Positions 51,726-60,785 are shown, counted from the stretch's first letter. The stretch: DNA of 64,000 nt from Gemmatimonas aurantiaca T-27 (GCF_000010305.1 NC_012489.1:868001-932000); one strand, 5' to 3'. Notes: generated by a model from the sequence alone, not told the origin. Numbers and translations are program-made.

Positions 51726-52373
51726 TCAGGGCGTAGTATCCGCTGTCGGCACGCGTTGCGGAAGCGGGCCACCGGCCGGCAAGGTCAACAGTGTTGTCCA
51801 GAGGGAGTCCACGCGCGCCTGCAGCGTCGCGAGATCACCCTCGTTGTCGATGACCCAATGTGCATCGCGGCGCTTCCGTTCCGATGGCCACTGCGCATCG
51901 ATCATAGCCTGGGCGTCGGCCCGCGGCAGCCCCCGGGTCTGTACGATGCGCTCGAGCCGCACGGGCGCTGGAGCGTCCACGAGGATGACCCCATCGAACG
52001 CGTGTTCGAGCCCAACTTCGAAGAGCAGGGGGATGTCGGAAATGACCACCCGGTCGCCACGGGTCCGCGCGGCCGCGAGGGCTTCTTCACGGAGCCGCCC
52101 CACGGTCGGGTGCACGATCGCATTCAGGGCATCTCGTGCGGCGGCGTCGTGAAATACGACACGGCGCAGCGCGGCACGATCGAGTGATCCGTCTGCCTGC
52201 AGCATGCCGGCGCCGAAGCGGTCGACCACGGCTTCGAGGCCTGGCGTGCCCACGGCCACGGCTTCACGCGCCAGTTGATCGGCGTCGATGATCGTGGCGC
52301 CATGGCGGGCCAGCATGGTGGACACGGTCGACTTTCCTGACGCGATGTTGCCGGTGAGCGCGAGGTGCAGCAT
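51726..52373 (-). CDS. coaE: Dephospho-CoA kinase
   Basis: Last step of coenzyme A synthesis, phosphorylating the ribose 3'-OH. 215 residues. P-loop LTGNIASGKSTV at residues 6-17, then IIDADQLAREAV (substrate-binding DAD) and a VVISDIPLLFEVGLE segment, all family hallmarks. The ATG at 52373 is the natural start. It shares direction with gcvH. CoA supply, PDH and lipoate genes cluster loosely in this region, but no regulatory link is visible. Confidence 0.96.
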   Translation of the reverse strand: MLHLALTGNIASGKSTVSTMLARHGATIIDADQLAREAVAVGTPGLEAVVDRFGAGMLQADGSLDRAALRRVVFHDAAARDALNAIVHPTVGRLREEALAAARTRGDRVVISDIPLLFEVGLEHAFDGVILVDAPAPVRLERIVQTRGLPRADAQAMIDAQWPSERKRRDAHWVIDNEGDLATLQARVDSLWTTLLTLPAGGPLPQRVPTADTTP

Positions 52374-52420
52374 GCCCCAAAGGTAACGCGCGGGCTTCCG
52401 GACGCGGCACCATACGACAA

Positions 52421-52443
52421 AGGCCCGGGTTATCCCCGGGCCT
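52421..52443 (-). terminator. Intrinsic terminator of the AraC-type regulator gene
   Basis: AGGCCCGGG (52421-52429) and CCCGGGCCT (52435-52443) pair around a 5-base loop. Read on the minus strand the stem is followed by TTTGTCG. It lies 26 bp past the regulator stop and before coaE. Confidence 0.8.
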
Positions 52444-52469
52444 CGGTCAGACGGTCATTCCGCGACTGC

Positions 52470-53285
52470 TCACGCGGCGGCAGAGTCCTGCATGTCCTCT
52501 TCGATGTCAGAGACCTGACGTCGCTTCTCACGATTGACGAGCAGCTCCTGGATGACCCACTGGGCACCACCACGCAGACGGATCTGGTGCGGTGTGCACC
52601 CCAGGTAGCGCTGGCAGGTGTTGCGGAACGCGCTGCCCGACGGGAAGTCGAGCGCACTGGCCACACCGTCGGCGCTCCGCGAGCCGTCTTCCAGCATGCT
52701 CGCGGCGACGATCAGACGTCCCCACGTGAGCAACTGATGCGGTGGCGGTAGCTGCGCCCCCTCGAGACGCTTGGACAGCAAACGACGCGACACCGCGATG
52801 AGGCGGGCCAGGCTGTCCGGCGTCAGGCGCTCGTGTGCACGGGTCACCGACAGCATGACCGCGTCACGCACCACACTGCGCAGTCCGGCCAGATGCGGCT
52901 TGAGCAAGCTGGACACGCTGCGTGCCTCGGCCTGGTCGAGCAGCGTCGCGAGCAACTGCGGCGTGTCGGTTTCTTCCGCGACGATGAGCACATCGATGCC
53001 ACAGCGACCGGCGTCGAACATGTCGCGCGCTCGTTCGCGGGTGATATCGACATATGCCACCAAGGCCGCCCGGGGCACACGGACGCGCAACTGACGCACG
53101 CGTTCGAAGTCCGCGCGTCCATCGACATACAAATCGAAGACGACAACATTGATCGGCCCGCGCTCGCACGCACGGGTCAGCGAAGTCCAATCCTCGCAAG
53201 GCACGAAGCGATACCGATCACGCGCGGCGGTACGTAGCCGGGCGAGTCGGGGTTCGTGAGCGAGAAGCGTCGCGATTACGCCCAT
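52470..53285 (-). CDS. AraC-family regulator with receiver-like N-terminal domain
   Basis: 271 residues. The C-terminal third has an AraC double helix-turn-helix: the second helix reads SADGVASALDFPSGSAFRNTCQRYLGCTPHQIR, matching the 'vAxxlGfxsxsyFxrxFkkxxGxTPxxyR' pattern (quoted in pieces: FPSGSAFRNTCQRYLG, CTPHQIR). Residues 1-120 follow a receiver-like alpha/beta pattern with a candidate acceptor Asp51 in VVVFDLYVDG. However, the N-terminal acidic pair and the late Lys are missing, so it may not be phosphorylated. The gene is divergent from a hybrid histidine kinase 250 bp away, which could be its partner. It has its own terminator. Confidence 0.75.
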   Translation of the reverse strand: MGVIATLLAHEPRLARLRTAARDRYRFVPCEDWTSLTRACERGPINVVVFDLYVDGRADFERVRQLRVRVPRAALVAYVDITRERARDMFDAGRCGIDVLIVAEETDTPQLLATLLDQAEARSVSSLLKPHLAGLRSVVRDAVMLSVTRAHERLTPDSLARLIAVSRRLLSKRLEGAQLPPPHQLLTWGRLIVAASMLEDGSRSADGVASALDFPSGSAFRNTCQRYLGCTPHQIRLRGGAQWVIQELLVNREKRRQVSDIEEDMQDSAAA

Positions 53286-53396
53286 GCGACGGTCCGTTCA
53301 AAGGGAATGAAGAGAGTTAAGGAACGCATCACCTTCAGGACGCGGAAGCCGTGGGGAGCGTCACAGTCCCGGCTTTTGTGCCCGGTGCGGCGGCTC

Positions 53397-53448
53397 GGGC
53401 CGCCCATGCGGGCCGCCCATGCGGGTCGCCCGTGTGGGCCGCCCACAC
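53397..53448. repeat. Four tandem 13-bp repeats before the histidine kinase
   Basis: Units at 53397, 53410, 53423 and 53436. The first two are identical (GGGCCGCCCATGC); the other two differ by a few bases and form a CGTGTGGG/CCCACACG hairpin. They lie in the regulator/kinase intergenic region, or inside the kinase N-terminus if the kinase starts at the upstream GTG at 53351. Confidence 0.8.
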
Positions 53449-53536
53449 GAGGGCTCCACCCGACTCCTGTCGCACATCACCCCCTGACAGGCGTCGCCTC
53501 GGCGGACACATTACCGAGGCCGCCCTTTTCCCCTCT

Positions 53537-56269
53537 GTGTCCGCCATTCCTCCTTCTGCCGTCACTGCATTGATCGACGCCGCCAATACTCTTGGCGGGG
53601 CGTTGCTCGTGTTCGATGATCAGGGTCGGATCGTGGGGGCCAATGCGCAGGCCGCAGAACTGTTCGGCCTTTCACGGCGGGGCGCGTTGCCATTGCCCTA
53701 CGCCGAGCTGCGGGATCAGCACGCCGAGTTCGTGGGTTGGCTCGATGCGAGTTTTGCGGGGCGGCAGGCAACCCCCTTCGAGCTCAACGCCGCCTGCGGT
53801 GGGGTCCCCTGCTGGTGGACCAGTGTGCTGACGCAAGCGCCGGCATCGACGGATGACGCCGAGTCTGCGCGATGGTGGCTCTGGCGCGCGCACGACATCA
53901 CGGCATGGCGCGCGCCGCAGCGGTTTGTGCCGGAGCAGGCACACATGGCCGCCCTCGCAGAGTCCGAGGCGCGCCTGCGTGGTGTGCTCGACGCCGGCTT
54001 CGATGCCGTGTGTGTGGTGCGGGCGGTGCGAAGCGTCGACGGCACTATCCGGGATTTCCTCATCCTCGACGCCAATCGTCTCGCGGGTGAACGCGCCGGC
54101 ATGGCGCGGGAAGCGATGATCGGCCAGCCGGTCCTCACGGTGTTTCCCAAGAGCCGCGACTGGGGGCTGTGGGAGGAGTGCTGTCGGGTGCTGCTGACGC
54201 GCGAGCCCCTGGAGACCACACACGCCGCGCCCATCGACGATCAGCCCGTGCGCTGGCTGCAGCGACAGATCGTGCCGGTGGATGTGGAGAGCCTGGCCAT
54301 CAGTTCACGCGACGTGACCGATCGCCACGTGGAGCAGATGGCGATCGCCGCAAGCGAAGAGCGGCATCGCCAGTTGTTCGAGAACAATGGCGCCATGCAG
54401 TTGCTGGTGGACGCCGAAACGTCGCTCATCCTCGATGTGAATGCGTCGGCTGAAGCGTTCTACGGATGGTCGCGGGCCACGATGCGCGGGATGTACGTCA
54501 CCGATCTCGATGCGGCGCCGCTCGAACATTGGCGTACGGTCGTGGCGAAGATCGCGATTGGCACCGGCACCCGTGTGGCGCAGGACCATCGACTGGCCAC
54601 CGGTGAGCGCCGTCGTGTAGAGACCTTTCTTGGCGTCGCGGAAATCAGCGGTCGGCGCGCCGTGCACATCATCGTGCAGGACATCACGGATCGGGCGCAG
54701 GCCGAACGACGTCTGCGTGAATCGGAAGCGCAGTTTCGCGCCGTCATCAACGGCATGCGGGAGGGCGTGCTGCTGTACGACGAGGCCGGTGTCATCCGGG
54801 TGTGCAACCCCAGCGCCGAGCGCATTCTCGACATCGAGGCGTCGCGCCTCATCGGATCGGAGCCGTCGCGCATCGACTGGCACGCACAGCGTGAGGATGG
54901 CAGCACCTGGCCGCAGGATGCGCCGCCGGGACTGGTGGCGCTGCACAGCGGGCAGAGCCAGATGCAGCAACTCATGGCCATCCAACGCAAGGATGGTGAG
55001 ACGACCTGGATCAGCGTGACGGCTGAGCCGATTGTCCGCAATGGTGAATCCAAGGCGCATGGTGCCGTGTCCGTGTTCAATGACGTCACGGAAACACGCG
55101 CGTCGAGTGAACGGCTGCAGCAGATGCAGAAACTCGAAGCCATCGCGCAGTTGGCCGGTGGCATTGCGCATGACTTCAACAACCTGCTGACGGTCATCAC
55201 AGGCGCGACCAGTTTTCTGCGCGATTCCCTCGATACCGAGTCACCGCTGCTCGAGGATATTGCGGCCATCGAACGTGCCTCCGAGCGCGCAGAGGAGCTG
55301 ACGCGTCAGTTGCTGGCGGTGGGGCGTCGGCAGATGCTGCACACGGAGTTGGTGGAGATGAACCACTACCTCCGGGAGTTGCAGCCCTCCATTCGGGAAT
55401 TGTTGCCGGACGCGGTGGAGCTGCGCTATGAGCTGTCGGCCACTCCCGTGGCGGCAGCGCTCGACCGCTCCCGACTGGGTGACGCGATTCTTGCGTTGGT
55501 GGCCAATGCCGGTGCGGCGATGCCCACCGGTGGTGTGCTCACGCTCACGACGCAGGACGTGGTGTGTCCACATCCGCATGACCACGCGGTCGGGGCGCGT
55601 CGTCGACCGTACGTGGTGCTGGCGGTGCAGGACACCGGGGCCGGCATGGACGATGGGACGCGGGCGCGTTTGTTCGAGCCGTTCTTCTCGACGCAGCCCT
55701 TCGGCAACAGCCGCGGTATGGGACTGGCATCCGTGCACGGCATGGTGCACCAGAGTCGCGGATTCATCGAATGTGATTCGGTGCCGGGCATGGGCACCAC
55801 CCTGCGACTCTTTTTCCCCATGAGCGGCACGCCACAGACGGTGTGCGCGGTGGAGCCTCGCTCGGAATCGCGGCAGTCATCATCGGGTGCCGTGCTGGTG
55901 GTGGATGATGATCCCATGCTTCGTGAACTCGGCCGCCGGATGATCGAGAAGATCGGCGAGTTTGCCTTTACGGCGGCATCAGGGGCAGAGGCGCTGGCAT
56001 TCCTCGAGCAGCGTGCCGGTGATGTGTCGACCGTGGTCACGGACCTCACCATGCCCGACATGGGTGGGCTCGAGCTGATCGCCACGCTCTCGGAGCGCTA
56101 TCCGACGATCCCGGTGGTCGCGATCAGCGGCTTCACCGTGCAGGTGGGCGCCCGCGCCGCGCTCGATGCGCGTCAGGTCCCGTTCGTGGCGAAGCCGTTC
56201 ACGATTCCCGAATTGGCGCAGGCATTGGCCGTTGCACGCGCGCGGCACGCGGATTCGGCCACGCGGTGA
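53537..56269 (+). CDS. Hybrid sensor histidine kinase (multiple PAS, HATPase, receiver)
   Basis: 910 residues from a GTG at 53537. Up to four PAS-like domains: residues 10-120 (ALLVFDDQGRIVGANAQAAE), 145-255, 275-395 (LLVDAETSLILDVNASAEAFY) and 400-525. The DHp helix carries GGIAHDFNNLLTVI with His545. The ATPase domain shows VANAGAAM, DTGAGM and NSRGMGLASVHG. A C-terminal receiver has VVDDDPMLRELG, acceptor Asp836 in TVVTDLTMPDMGG and Lys in VAKPFT. No membrane segment is visible, so it is probably cytosolic. The frame stays open to a GTG at 53351 through a low-complexity repeat, so the start is uncertain. Divergent from the AraC-type regulator. Confidence 0.88.
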   Translation: MSAIPPSAVTALIDAANTLGGALLVFDDQGRIVGANAQAAELFGLSRRGALPLPYAELRDQHAEFVGWLDASFAGRQATPFELNAACGGVPCWWTSVLTQAPASTDDAESARWWLWRAHDITAWRAPQRFVPEQAHMAALAESEARLRGVLDAGFDAVCVVRAVRSVDGTIRDFLILDANRLAGERAGMAREAMIGQPVLTVFPKSRDWGLWEECCRVLLTREPLETTHAAPIDDQPVRWLQRQIVPVDVESLAISSRDVTDRHVEQMAIAASEERHRQLFENNGAMQLLVDAETSLILDVNASAEAFYGWSRATMRGMYVTDLDAAPLEHWRTVVAKIAIGTGTRVAQDHRLATGERRRVETFLGVAEISGRRAVHIIVQDITDRAQAERRLRESEAQFRAVINGMREGVLLYDEAGVIRVCNPSAERILDIEASRLIGSEPSRIDWHAQREDGSTWPQDAPPGLVALHSGQSQMQQLMAIQRKDGETTWISVTAEPIVRNGESKAHGAVSVFNDVTETRASSERLQQMQKLEAIAQLAGGIAHDFNNLLTVITGATSFLRDSLDTESPLLEDIAAIERASERAEELTRQLLAVGRRQMLHTELVEMNHYLRELQPSIRELLPDAVELRYELSATPVAAALDRSRLGDAILALVANAGAAMPTGGVLTLTTQDVVCPHPHDHAVGARRRPYVVLAVQDTGAGMDDGTRARLFEPFFSTQPFGNSRGMGLASVHGMVHQSRGFIECDSVPGMGTTLRLFFPMSGTPQTVCAVEPRSESRQSSSGAVLVVDDDPMLRELGRRMIEKIGEFAFTAASGAEALAFLEQRAGDVSTVVTDLTMPDMGGLELIATLSERYPTIPVVAISGFTVQVGARAALDARQVPFVAKPFTIPELAQALAVARARHADSATR

Positions 56270-56297
56270 GGCGCGCGACGCGAGTATCGCGCGCCTC
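56268..56297. terminator. Terminator hairpin overlapping the kinase stop codon
   Basis: GAGGCGCGCGA (56268-56278) includes the last two bases of the kinase TGA and pairs exactly with TCGCGCGCCTC (56287-56297). The loop is 8 bases. It separates the convergent kinase and tdk genes. Confidence 0.7.
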
Positions 56298-56314
56298 GTA
56301 CACCAATGTGTTGA

Positions 56315-56926
56315 TCAGAACAGTTGCTGCTGTGCTTCGTCCCGACGCGGCACGATATGGCAGGCGCGGCACCGGGCTTCGTAAGAATCGGCTGCTCCCA
56401 CCATGATGGTGGGCGATTCGTAGGGTGCCGGCTTGCCGTCGATGAGCCGCTGATTGCGGCTGGCCGGCGAGCCACACAACACACAGATGGCGTGCAGTTT
56501 GTCGACCATTTCCGATACGGCCATCAATTGGGGCATCGCGCCGAATGGCTCGCCGCGAAAGTCGGTATCAGTGCCGGCGAGGATGACCCGCCGGCCCCGA
56601 TCGGCCAGACTCGATGCCACCTGCACAATACCGGCATCGAGGAACTGCGCCTCGTCGATGGCAATGACCTGCGCCATCGGATCGAGGCGCAGCAGGATCT
56701 GCGCTGAGGAGTCCACAGGCGTCGCTTCGAACGTCCGTCGATCGTGGCTGGACACCGCCCACAATCCCGCGTACCGGTCGTCGAGATGCGATTTGAATAC
56801 CTGCACGCGCTTCCGTGCAATGGTCGCCCGGCGCACACGACGGAGCAGTTCTTCCGTCTTGCCGCTGAACATCACGCCAGCGACGACTTCCATCCATCCG
56901 CCTGACGCCTGGAACCCCCCACTCAT
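56315..56926 (-). CDS. tdk: Thymidine kinase
   Basis: Salvage enzyme phosphorylating thymidine, type II, 203 residues. P-loop [17 protein letters not shown], Walker B-like [11 protein letters not shown], and four zinc-binding cysteines: CVLCG with CRAC near the C-terminus. The substrate-binding YE(A)RC segment is present. The ATG at 56926 lies 3 bp after the stop of the DbpA-domain protein gene, so the two are co-transcribed. A start about 12 residues inside the frame (MEVVAGV) is also possible. Confidence 0.95.
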   Translation of the reverse strand: MSGGFQASGGWMEVVAGVMFSGKTEELLRRVRRATIARKRVQVFKSHLDDRYAGLWAVSSHDRRTFEATPVDSSAQILLRLDPMAQVIAIDEAQFLDAGIVQVASSLADRGRRVILAGTDTDFRGEPFGAMPQLMAVSEMVDKLHAICVLCGSPASRNQRLIDGKPAPYESPTIMVGAADSYEARCRACHIVPRRDEAQQQLF

Positions 56927-56929
56927 CGC

Positions 56930-58954
56930 TTAGCCCTCGGCGTCGAAGTCCGTGCTGCGCTCGGGCGCCGGACGGGCCGGCCGACGCGCGTGTTGCATGC
57001 GCTCGGAACGTTCCGCCCATTCGCTGCGACCTTCTGCCCGCTCGCGCACCGGACGGTCGCCAAACGCGCGACGCTCATCCGCCGCGCGGGGCGGACGCCC
57101 ACCGCGATCGCCGCCACGGTCTGGACCACGGTCGCCGCGCGGCCCACCATCACGTCCGCCGTCGCGTCCACCACGATCATCCCGACCGAACGGTCGCGGA
57201 CCACGCGGTCCACCGAATCCGCCCGGGCGCTCACCTGGGCGACCAGCGGGACGGTCACCACGAGGCCGGTCTCCACCGGGCCGATCGCCGCCACCACGCG
57301 GACCACCGAATCCACGGCCACTGTCACGGCCACCATCACGACCGCCGAAGCTACGACCACCATCGCGGCCGCCGTCACGACCACCCTCACGCCCACCATC
57401 GCGGCCGCCACGACCAAAGCCACGATCGCCACCGCGCTCTCCACCACGATCACCGCGGTCGCTGCGCGGACCACGCTCGAATCCACCGCGCTCTGCGCCG
57501 CGCACGTCGATCCGCGCGCTCAGGCGACGGCCACGCAGGGTGCTGTTCGAGAGTGCGGCCACGGCCTTGGCCGCGTCTTCAGCATTCAACTCGACGATGG
57601 CGTGAGATTCGAACAACTCCACCGTTCCGATCCGATCACCCGGGATCTCGGCTTCGTTGGCAATCGCGCCCACGATGTCACCGACGCGCACTTCATCGCG
57701 TTTGCCGACGGCGAGGAACACCCGCTGGCGTCCCGACGCGCCCGTGCCACTGCCGTCATCGGGCCGATCACTACGCTCGGCACGCGGTTCACGCACCCGC
57801 GCACCAGCCGCGGCATGTTTGGCGCGCAGGGCGATGCTATCACGGCGGGCTCCTTCGTACAGACGCACGGCCGCGGCGGCGATTTCGAGCGCGTCGTGGT
57901 TCTCGAGCAGCGGTGCCAACAGCGCCAGCTCACTGGCCGTCGCGCCACCATTCGACAACGTCGAACGCAACGCGGTGCGCAACTGCTGGACACGATCCTC
58001 GGCGCTCGCCTTGCGTGGCAACGGCGTCCAGGCTTCGGCCAGGCCATCGGTGAACAACCGGAACGTCGGCAGTTCTTCCGGCAGCAGCAACGCCACGGCG
58101 TCCACCGGGCGCATGGCCACAGCTTCCACCAGGGCATCGTGCGAGGCCGGTGCTTCCCAGAGCACCGTGAGGGCCACATGCTGCGCGCTCGGCTGACGCA
58201 CGACCTGCACGCTCACACCATCGACGGCCACTCCGAGACGGTGCAGTGCTGCTGTCGCCTGTGCGAGGCCGACCTCCGTGTTGGCCACAATGGTCACCGA
58301 CGGCGGATCCTGCTCGTCGAGCAGGGCACGCAGACCATCTGCACGGCCGGCGACCGATGTCAGCAGGAAACGCGGGGTGATGGCGAGCGGCGTGTCGCCG
58401 ACGATGACCGGCGTCAGGCGACGCGCGCGACGAAGCTGGGCTTCGAGGAAGGCTTCGGTCTGCTCGTTCTCCGCTTCGAGTGTTGCCACCCGCATCACAT
58501 CGCCCGGTGCATCGCCGAGCAGTGCCTGCAGGGTTTCAGCCCCATTGGCGGACAGCACGTCGTCGAGGCCCACGATCACCACGACCTGCAGATGCTGCAG
58601 ATTGAGGGCGGCGTCACGACGCAGGGCGAGCAGATCGGCGGCGGTGCCTGTGACGACGGCCACCGGACCGGCCGCGAGCACGCGACGCGAACGCGCAACG
58701 GCCGTGACGGGCACGACCCGCACATCATCGGTGCCCAGCAGCACGCGGGCCTGCGTGGCCGCCGCCAGGGCCTGTTCGAGAGTTGGCGTGATCACGAGGC
58801 ATGTCGGGGCGGCGTTTTCGCCGGTCTCACGACTGCGTTCAATTCCGGGCCGCATGGCAGCGGCCATCATCCGCAAATCAGCGGGTCCCTGCAGCACCAC
58901 GTGCTGGCTCCGCGTCGCCCCTGGCGACGTCTCTTCCCGTTCCTGCTCGCTCAC
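56930..58954 (-). CDS. DEAD-box-like pseudohelicase with DbpA RNA-binding domain and RGG-like tail
   Basis: 674 residues from a GTG at 58954 (GGAG 6 bases upstream). Residues 1-210 look like helicase domain 1: CLVITPTLEQALAAATQARV fits motif Ia. The P-loop region has no GxGKT, and the motif II position reads IVGLDDVLSANGAE instead of DEAD. Residues 210-400 resemble a helicase C domain, also without clear arginine fingers. Residues 410-482 are a DbpA RNA-binding domain (GKRDEVRVGDIVGAIANEAE, TVELFESHAIVEL). The rest is Arg/Gly/Asp repeats (GGRDGGREGGRDGGRDGG). It is inferred to bind structured RNA without unwinding. Cotranscribed with tdk. Confidence 0.78.
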   Translation of the reverse strand: MSEQEREETSPGATRSQHVVLQGPADLRMMAAAMRPGIERSRETGENAAPTCLVITPTLEQALAAATQARVLLGTDDVRVVPVTAVARSRRVLAAGPVAVVTGTAADLLALRRDAALNLQHLQVVVIVGLDDVLSANGAETLQALLGDAPGDVMRVATLEAENEQTEAFLEAQLRRARRLTPVIVGDTPLAITPRFLLTSVAGRADGLRALLDEQDPPSVTIVANTEVGLAQATAALHRLGVAVDGVSVQVVRQPSAQHVALTVLWEAPASHDALVEAVAMRPVDAVALLLPEELPTFRLFTDGLAEAWTPLPRKASAEDRVQQLRTALRSTLSNGGATASELALLAPLLENHDALEIAAAAVRLYEGARRDSIALRAKHAAAGARVREPRAERSDRPDDGSGTGASGRQRVFLAVGKRDEVRVGDIVGAIANEAEIPGDRIGTVELFESHAIVELNAEDAAKAVAALSNSTLRGRRLSARIDVRGAERGGFERGPRSDRGDRGGERGGDRGFGRGGRDGGREGGRDGGRDGGRSFGGRDGGRDSGRGFGGPRGGGDRPGGDRPRGDRPAGRPGERPGGFGGPRGPRPFGRDDRGGRDGGRDGGPRGDRGPDRGGDRGGRPPRAADERRAFGDRPVRERAEGRSEWAERSERMQHARRPARPAPERSTDFDAEG

Positions 58955-59277
58955 GTCCCACTCCGTCAGTTGTCGGTCAGCCCGGCCGCCCAACGGCCGG
59001 TGATAATGAAAACGCCCATGGACGTTTTCGTGCGTGTCATCGCAATCACACCCGTCGCCAGACTCGCTGTTGACCTGATGTCCCGCAGCCCGGATTCCGC
59101 ATGGCGCACCATGTCGGACCGCGCTTAATTGCGCTGCACGGCGCCACGCGTGCGATGAAGACCATCGCATGGGTGGCGCATTGTTCGCCGCCGCGCCGTC
59201 CCTTGACGGCCCGCGACAGGATCCGGGAAAACTACACGGTTCCGCCCCCGAAACCCACTCCATAACCCCGCTCGGCC
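58955..59277. promoter_or_regulatory. 323-bp divergent region with two leader hairpins
   Basis: It separates the DbpA-domain gene (minus) from the aminotransferase gene (plus). Two perfect hairpins lie on the minus-gene side: CCGGCCG/CGGCCGG at 58982-59000 and GAAAACG/CGTTTTC at 59008-59029. In the minus transcript they would lie 28-75 bases before the GTG start. The rest shows no gene. The frames open here are extensions of the flanking genes with no homology. Confidence 0.5.
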
Positions 59278-60468
59278 ATGTCCCTGCTTTTCCAGCCCTC
59301 GCCCAATATCATTCGACTCAAGGAATCCGCCACGCTGGCGGTGGCCGCGAAGGCACGGGCACTGAAAGCTGCCGGAAAAGCCGTGATTGATCTGGGTGCT
59401 GGAGAGCCCGACTTCGATACACCGGCCTTCATTCGGGAAGCCGCTGCGGAAGCCATGGTTGCCGGTCACACCCGCTACACGGCCACCGAAGGGGTATTGC
59501 CGCTGCGGGAAGCCATTGCGGCGGACGCCAACCGGATCCAGGTGCAAGGCACCCCGGTCACCCCCGCCGAGGTGGTGGTGTCGAACGGATCGAAGCAGTC
59601 GTTGTACAACGCCTGCGTCTGCTGCTTTGGACCGGGCGACGAAGTGCTGGTCCCCACGCCGTCATGGACCAGCTACTACGAGATGATCGAGCTGGCACGC
59701 GCGGTCTCGGTGCCGGTGTTCGGTGATGCGGCGAACTCTCTCAAGGTGACGGCCGAACAATTGGCCGCCGCGGCGACACCACGCACGAAGGGGCTGATGC
59801 TCAATTCGCCGAGCAATCCCACGGGCGCCGTATACTCACGCGAAGAACTGTCGGCCATTTTCACACTCGCCGCTGAACGTGGCTGGTGGGTCATCGCCGA
59901 CGAGATCTATCTGCGGATCGCGTATGAGGGGGGAGCGCAGTCGGCGCTGGAAGTGGCGCCCACACGCGACAACCTGATCATCATCAATGGCGTGGCGAAA
60001 GCGTACGCCATGACCGGCTGGCGTATCGGCTGGTCGATCGCTCCGGTGGCGCTCAGCAAGGCGATGAACGCGTTTCAGTCACACACCACGTCGAACGCCT
60101 CATCGATCTCGCAGTATGCGGCGGTCGCGGCGATTGCACGGCGCGAAGAAGCCGACGTGGCCGTCAACGCGATGGTGCAGTCGTTCCGCGAACGGCGCGA
60201 TGCGGTGGTCACGGCGTTGTCGGCGTTTCCGTCGGTGCGTTATGTGCACCCCGCCGGGGCGTTTTATGTGTACATCAACGTGGAAGGGTTCCGCGGAGCG
60301 GCCGATCCCGGCGCGGCCTTTGCCGCAGCGGTGTTGGACGAATATGGGGTGGCCGTTGTGCCGGGCGGGGCGTTTCTCACCCCCGGGTGGGTTCGCGCCA
60401 GCTATGCCACGACACAGTCGGTCGCGGTTGACGGCGTGACGCGCATCGCGCAGTGTCTGACGGCCTGA
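59278..60468 (+). CDS. Class I pyridoxal-phosphate aminotransferase (AspC-like)
   Basis: 396 residues, family of bacterial aspartate aminotransferases (subgroup Ib). The N-terminus KAVIDLGAGEPDFDTPAFIREAA is diagnostic. Other motifs are LNSPSNPTGAVYSREEL, VIADEIYLRIAYEG and the cofactor lysine in INGVAKAYAMTGWRIGW (Lys241). It probably converts aspartate and 2-oxoglutarate to oxaloacetate and glutamate, but prephenate or other acceptors are possible. The ATG at 59278 fits the family start. The following RAM-domain gene begins 30 bp after its stop and probably shares the transcript. Confidence 0.92.
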   Translation: MSLLFQPSPNIIRLKESATLAVAAKARALKAAGKAVIDLGAGEPDFDTPAFIREAAAEAMVAGHTRYTATEGVLPLREAIAADANRIQVQGTPVTPAEVVVSNGSKQSLYNACVCCFGPGDEVLVPTPSWTSYYEMIELARAVSVPVFGDAANSLKVTAEQLAAAATPRTKGLMLNSPSNPTGAVYSREELSAIFTLAAERGWWVIADEIYLRIAYEGGAQSALEVAPTRDNLIIINGVAKAYAMTGWRIGWSIAPVALSKAMNAFQSHTTSNASSISQYAAVAAIARREEADVAVNAMVQSFRERRDAVVTALSAFPSVRYVHPAGAFYVYINVEGFRGAADPGAAFAAAVLDEYGVAVVPGGAFLTPGWVRASYATTQSVAVDGVTRIAQCLTA

Positions 60469-60497
60469 GTTTTTCTGCCTCCCTTTTCGACGGCCCC

Positions 60498-60776
60498 ATG
60501 ATCACCACCATCGTCCTGGTGCAAGCCGACCCCAAGTCCATCACTGCCTGCGCGATCGCGTTGGCGGGGATCACGGGAGTTGCCGAGGTCTATTCCGTGT
60601 CCGGTGCCTGGGACCTGGTGGCCATCGTGCGTGTGGCCGATCTCGAACAGATTGCCACCGTGGTGACCCAGGAATTCGTGAACGTGCCGGGCATCGTACG
60701 TACGCAAACGCTTACGGCGTTCCGGGCGTACAGCCGCACCGATCTCGAGCAGTCGTGGGATATCGGCGTGGAGTAG
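60498..60776 (+). CDS. Stand-alone Lrp/AsnC ligand-binding (RAM) domain protein
   Basis: 92 residues from the ATG at 60498. ITTIVLVQADPKSITACAIALAGITGVAEVYSVSGAWDLVAIVRV is the RAM (regulation of amino acid metabolism) fold of Lrp/AsnC regulators; the GxxDLV turn is the usual effector-site signature. There is no DNA-binding helix-turn-helix. Such proteins can sense amino acids or tune Lrp partners. It lies 30 bp behind an aminotransferase, which fits an amino acid-sensing role. The open extension to 60453 overlaps the aminotransferase and is rejected. Confidence 0.88.
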   Translation: MITTIVLVQADPKSITACAIALAGITGVAEVYSVSGAWDLVAIVRVADLEQIATVVTQEFVNVPGIVRTQTLTAFRAYSRTDLEQSWDIGVE

Positions 60777-60785
60777 TGTGAAAGG

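Noticed and set aside
56990-59128. A 712-codon plus-strand open frame rich in Thr and Ala
   Set aside because: Antisense to the DbpA-domain gene; composition reflects the reversed RGG/RDGG repeats. The minus frame carries the recognisable RNA-binding domain.
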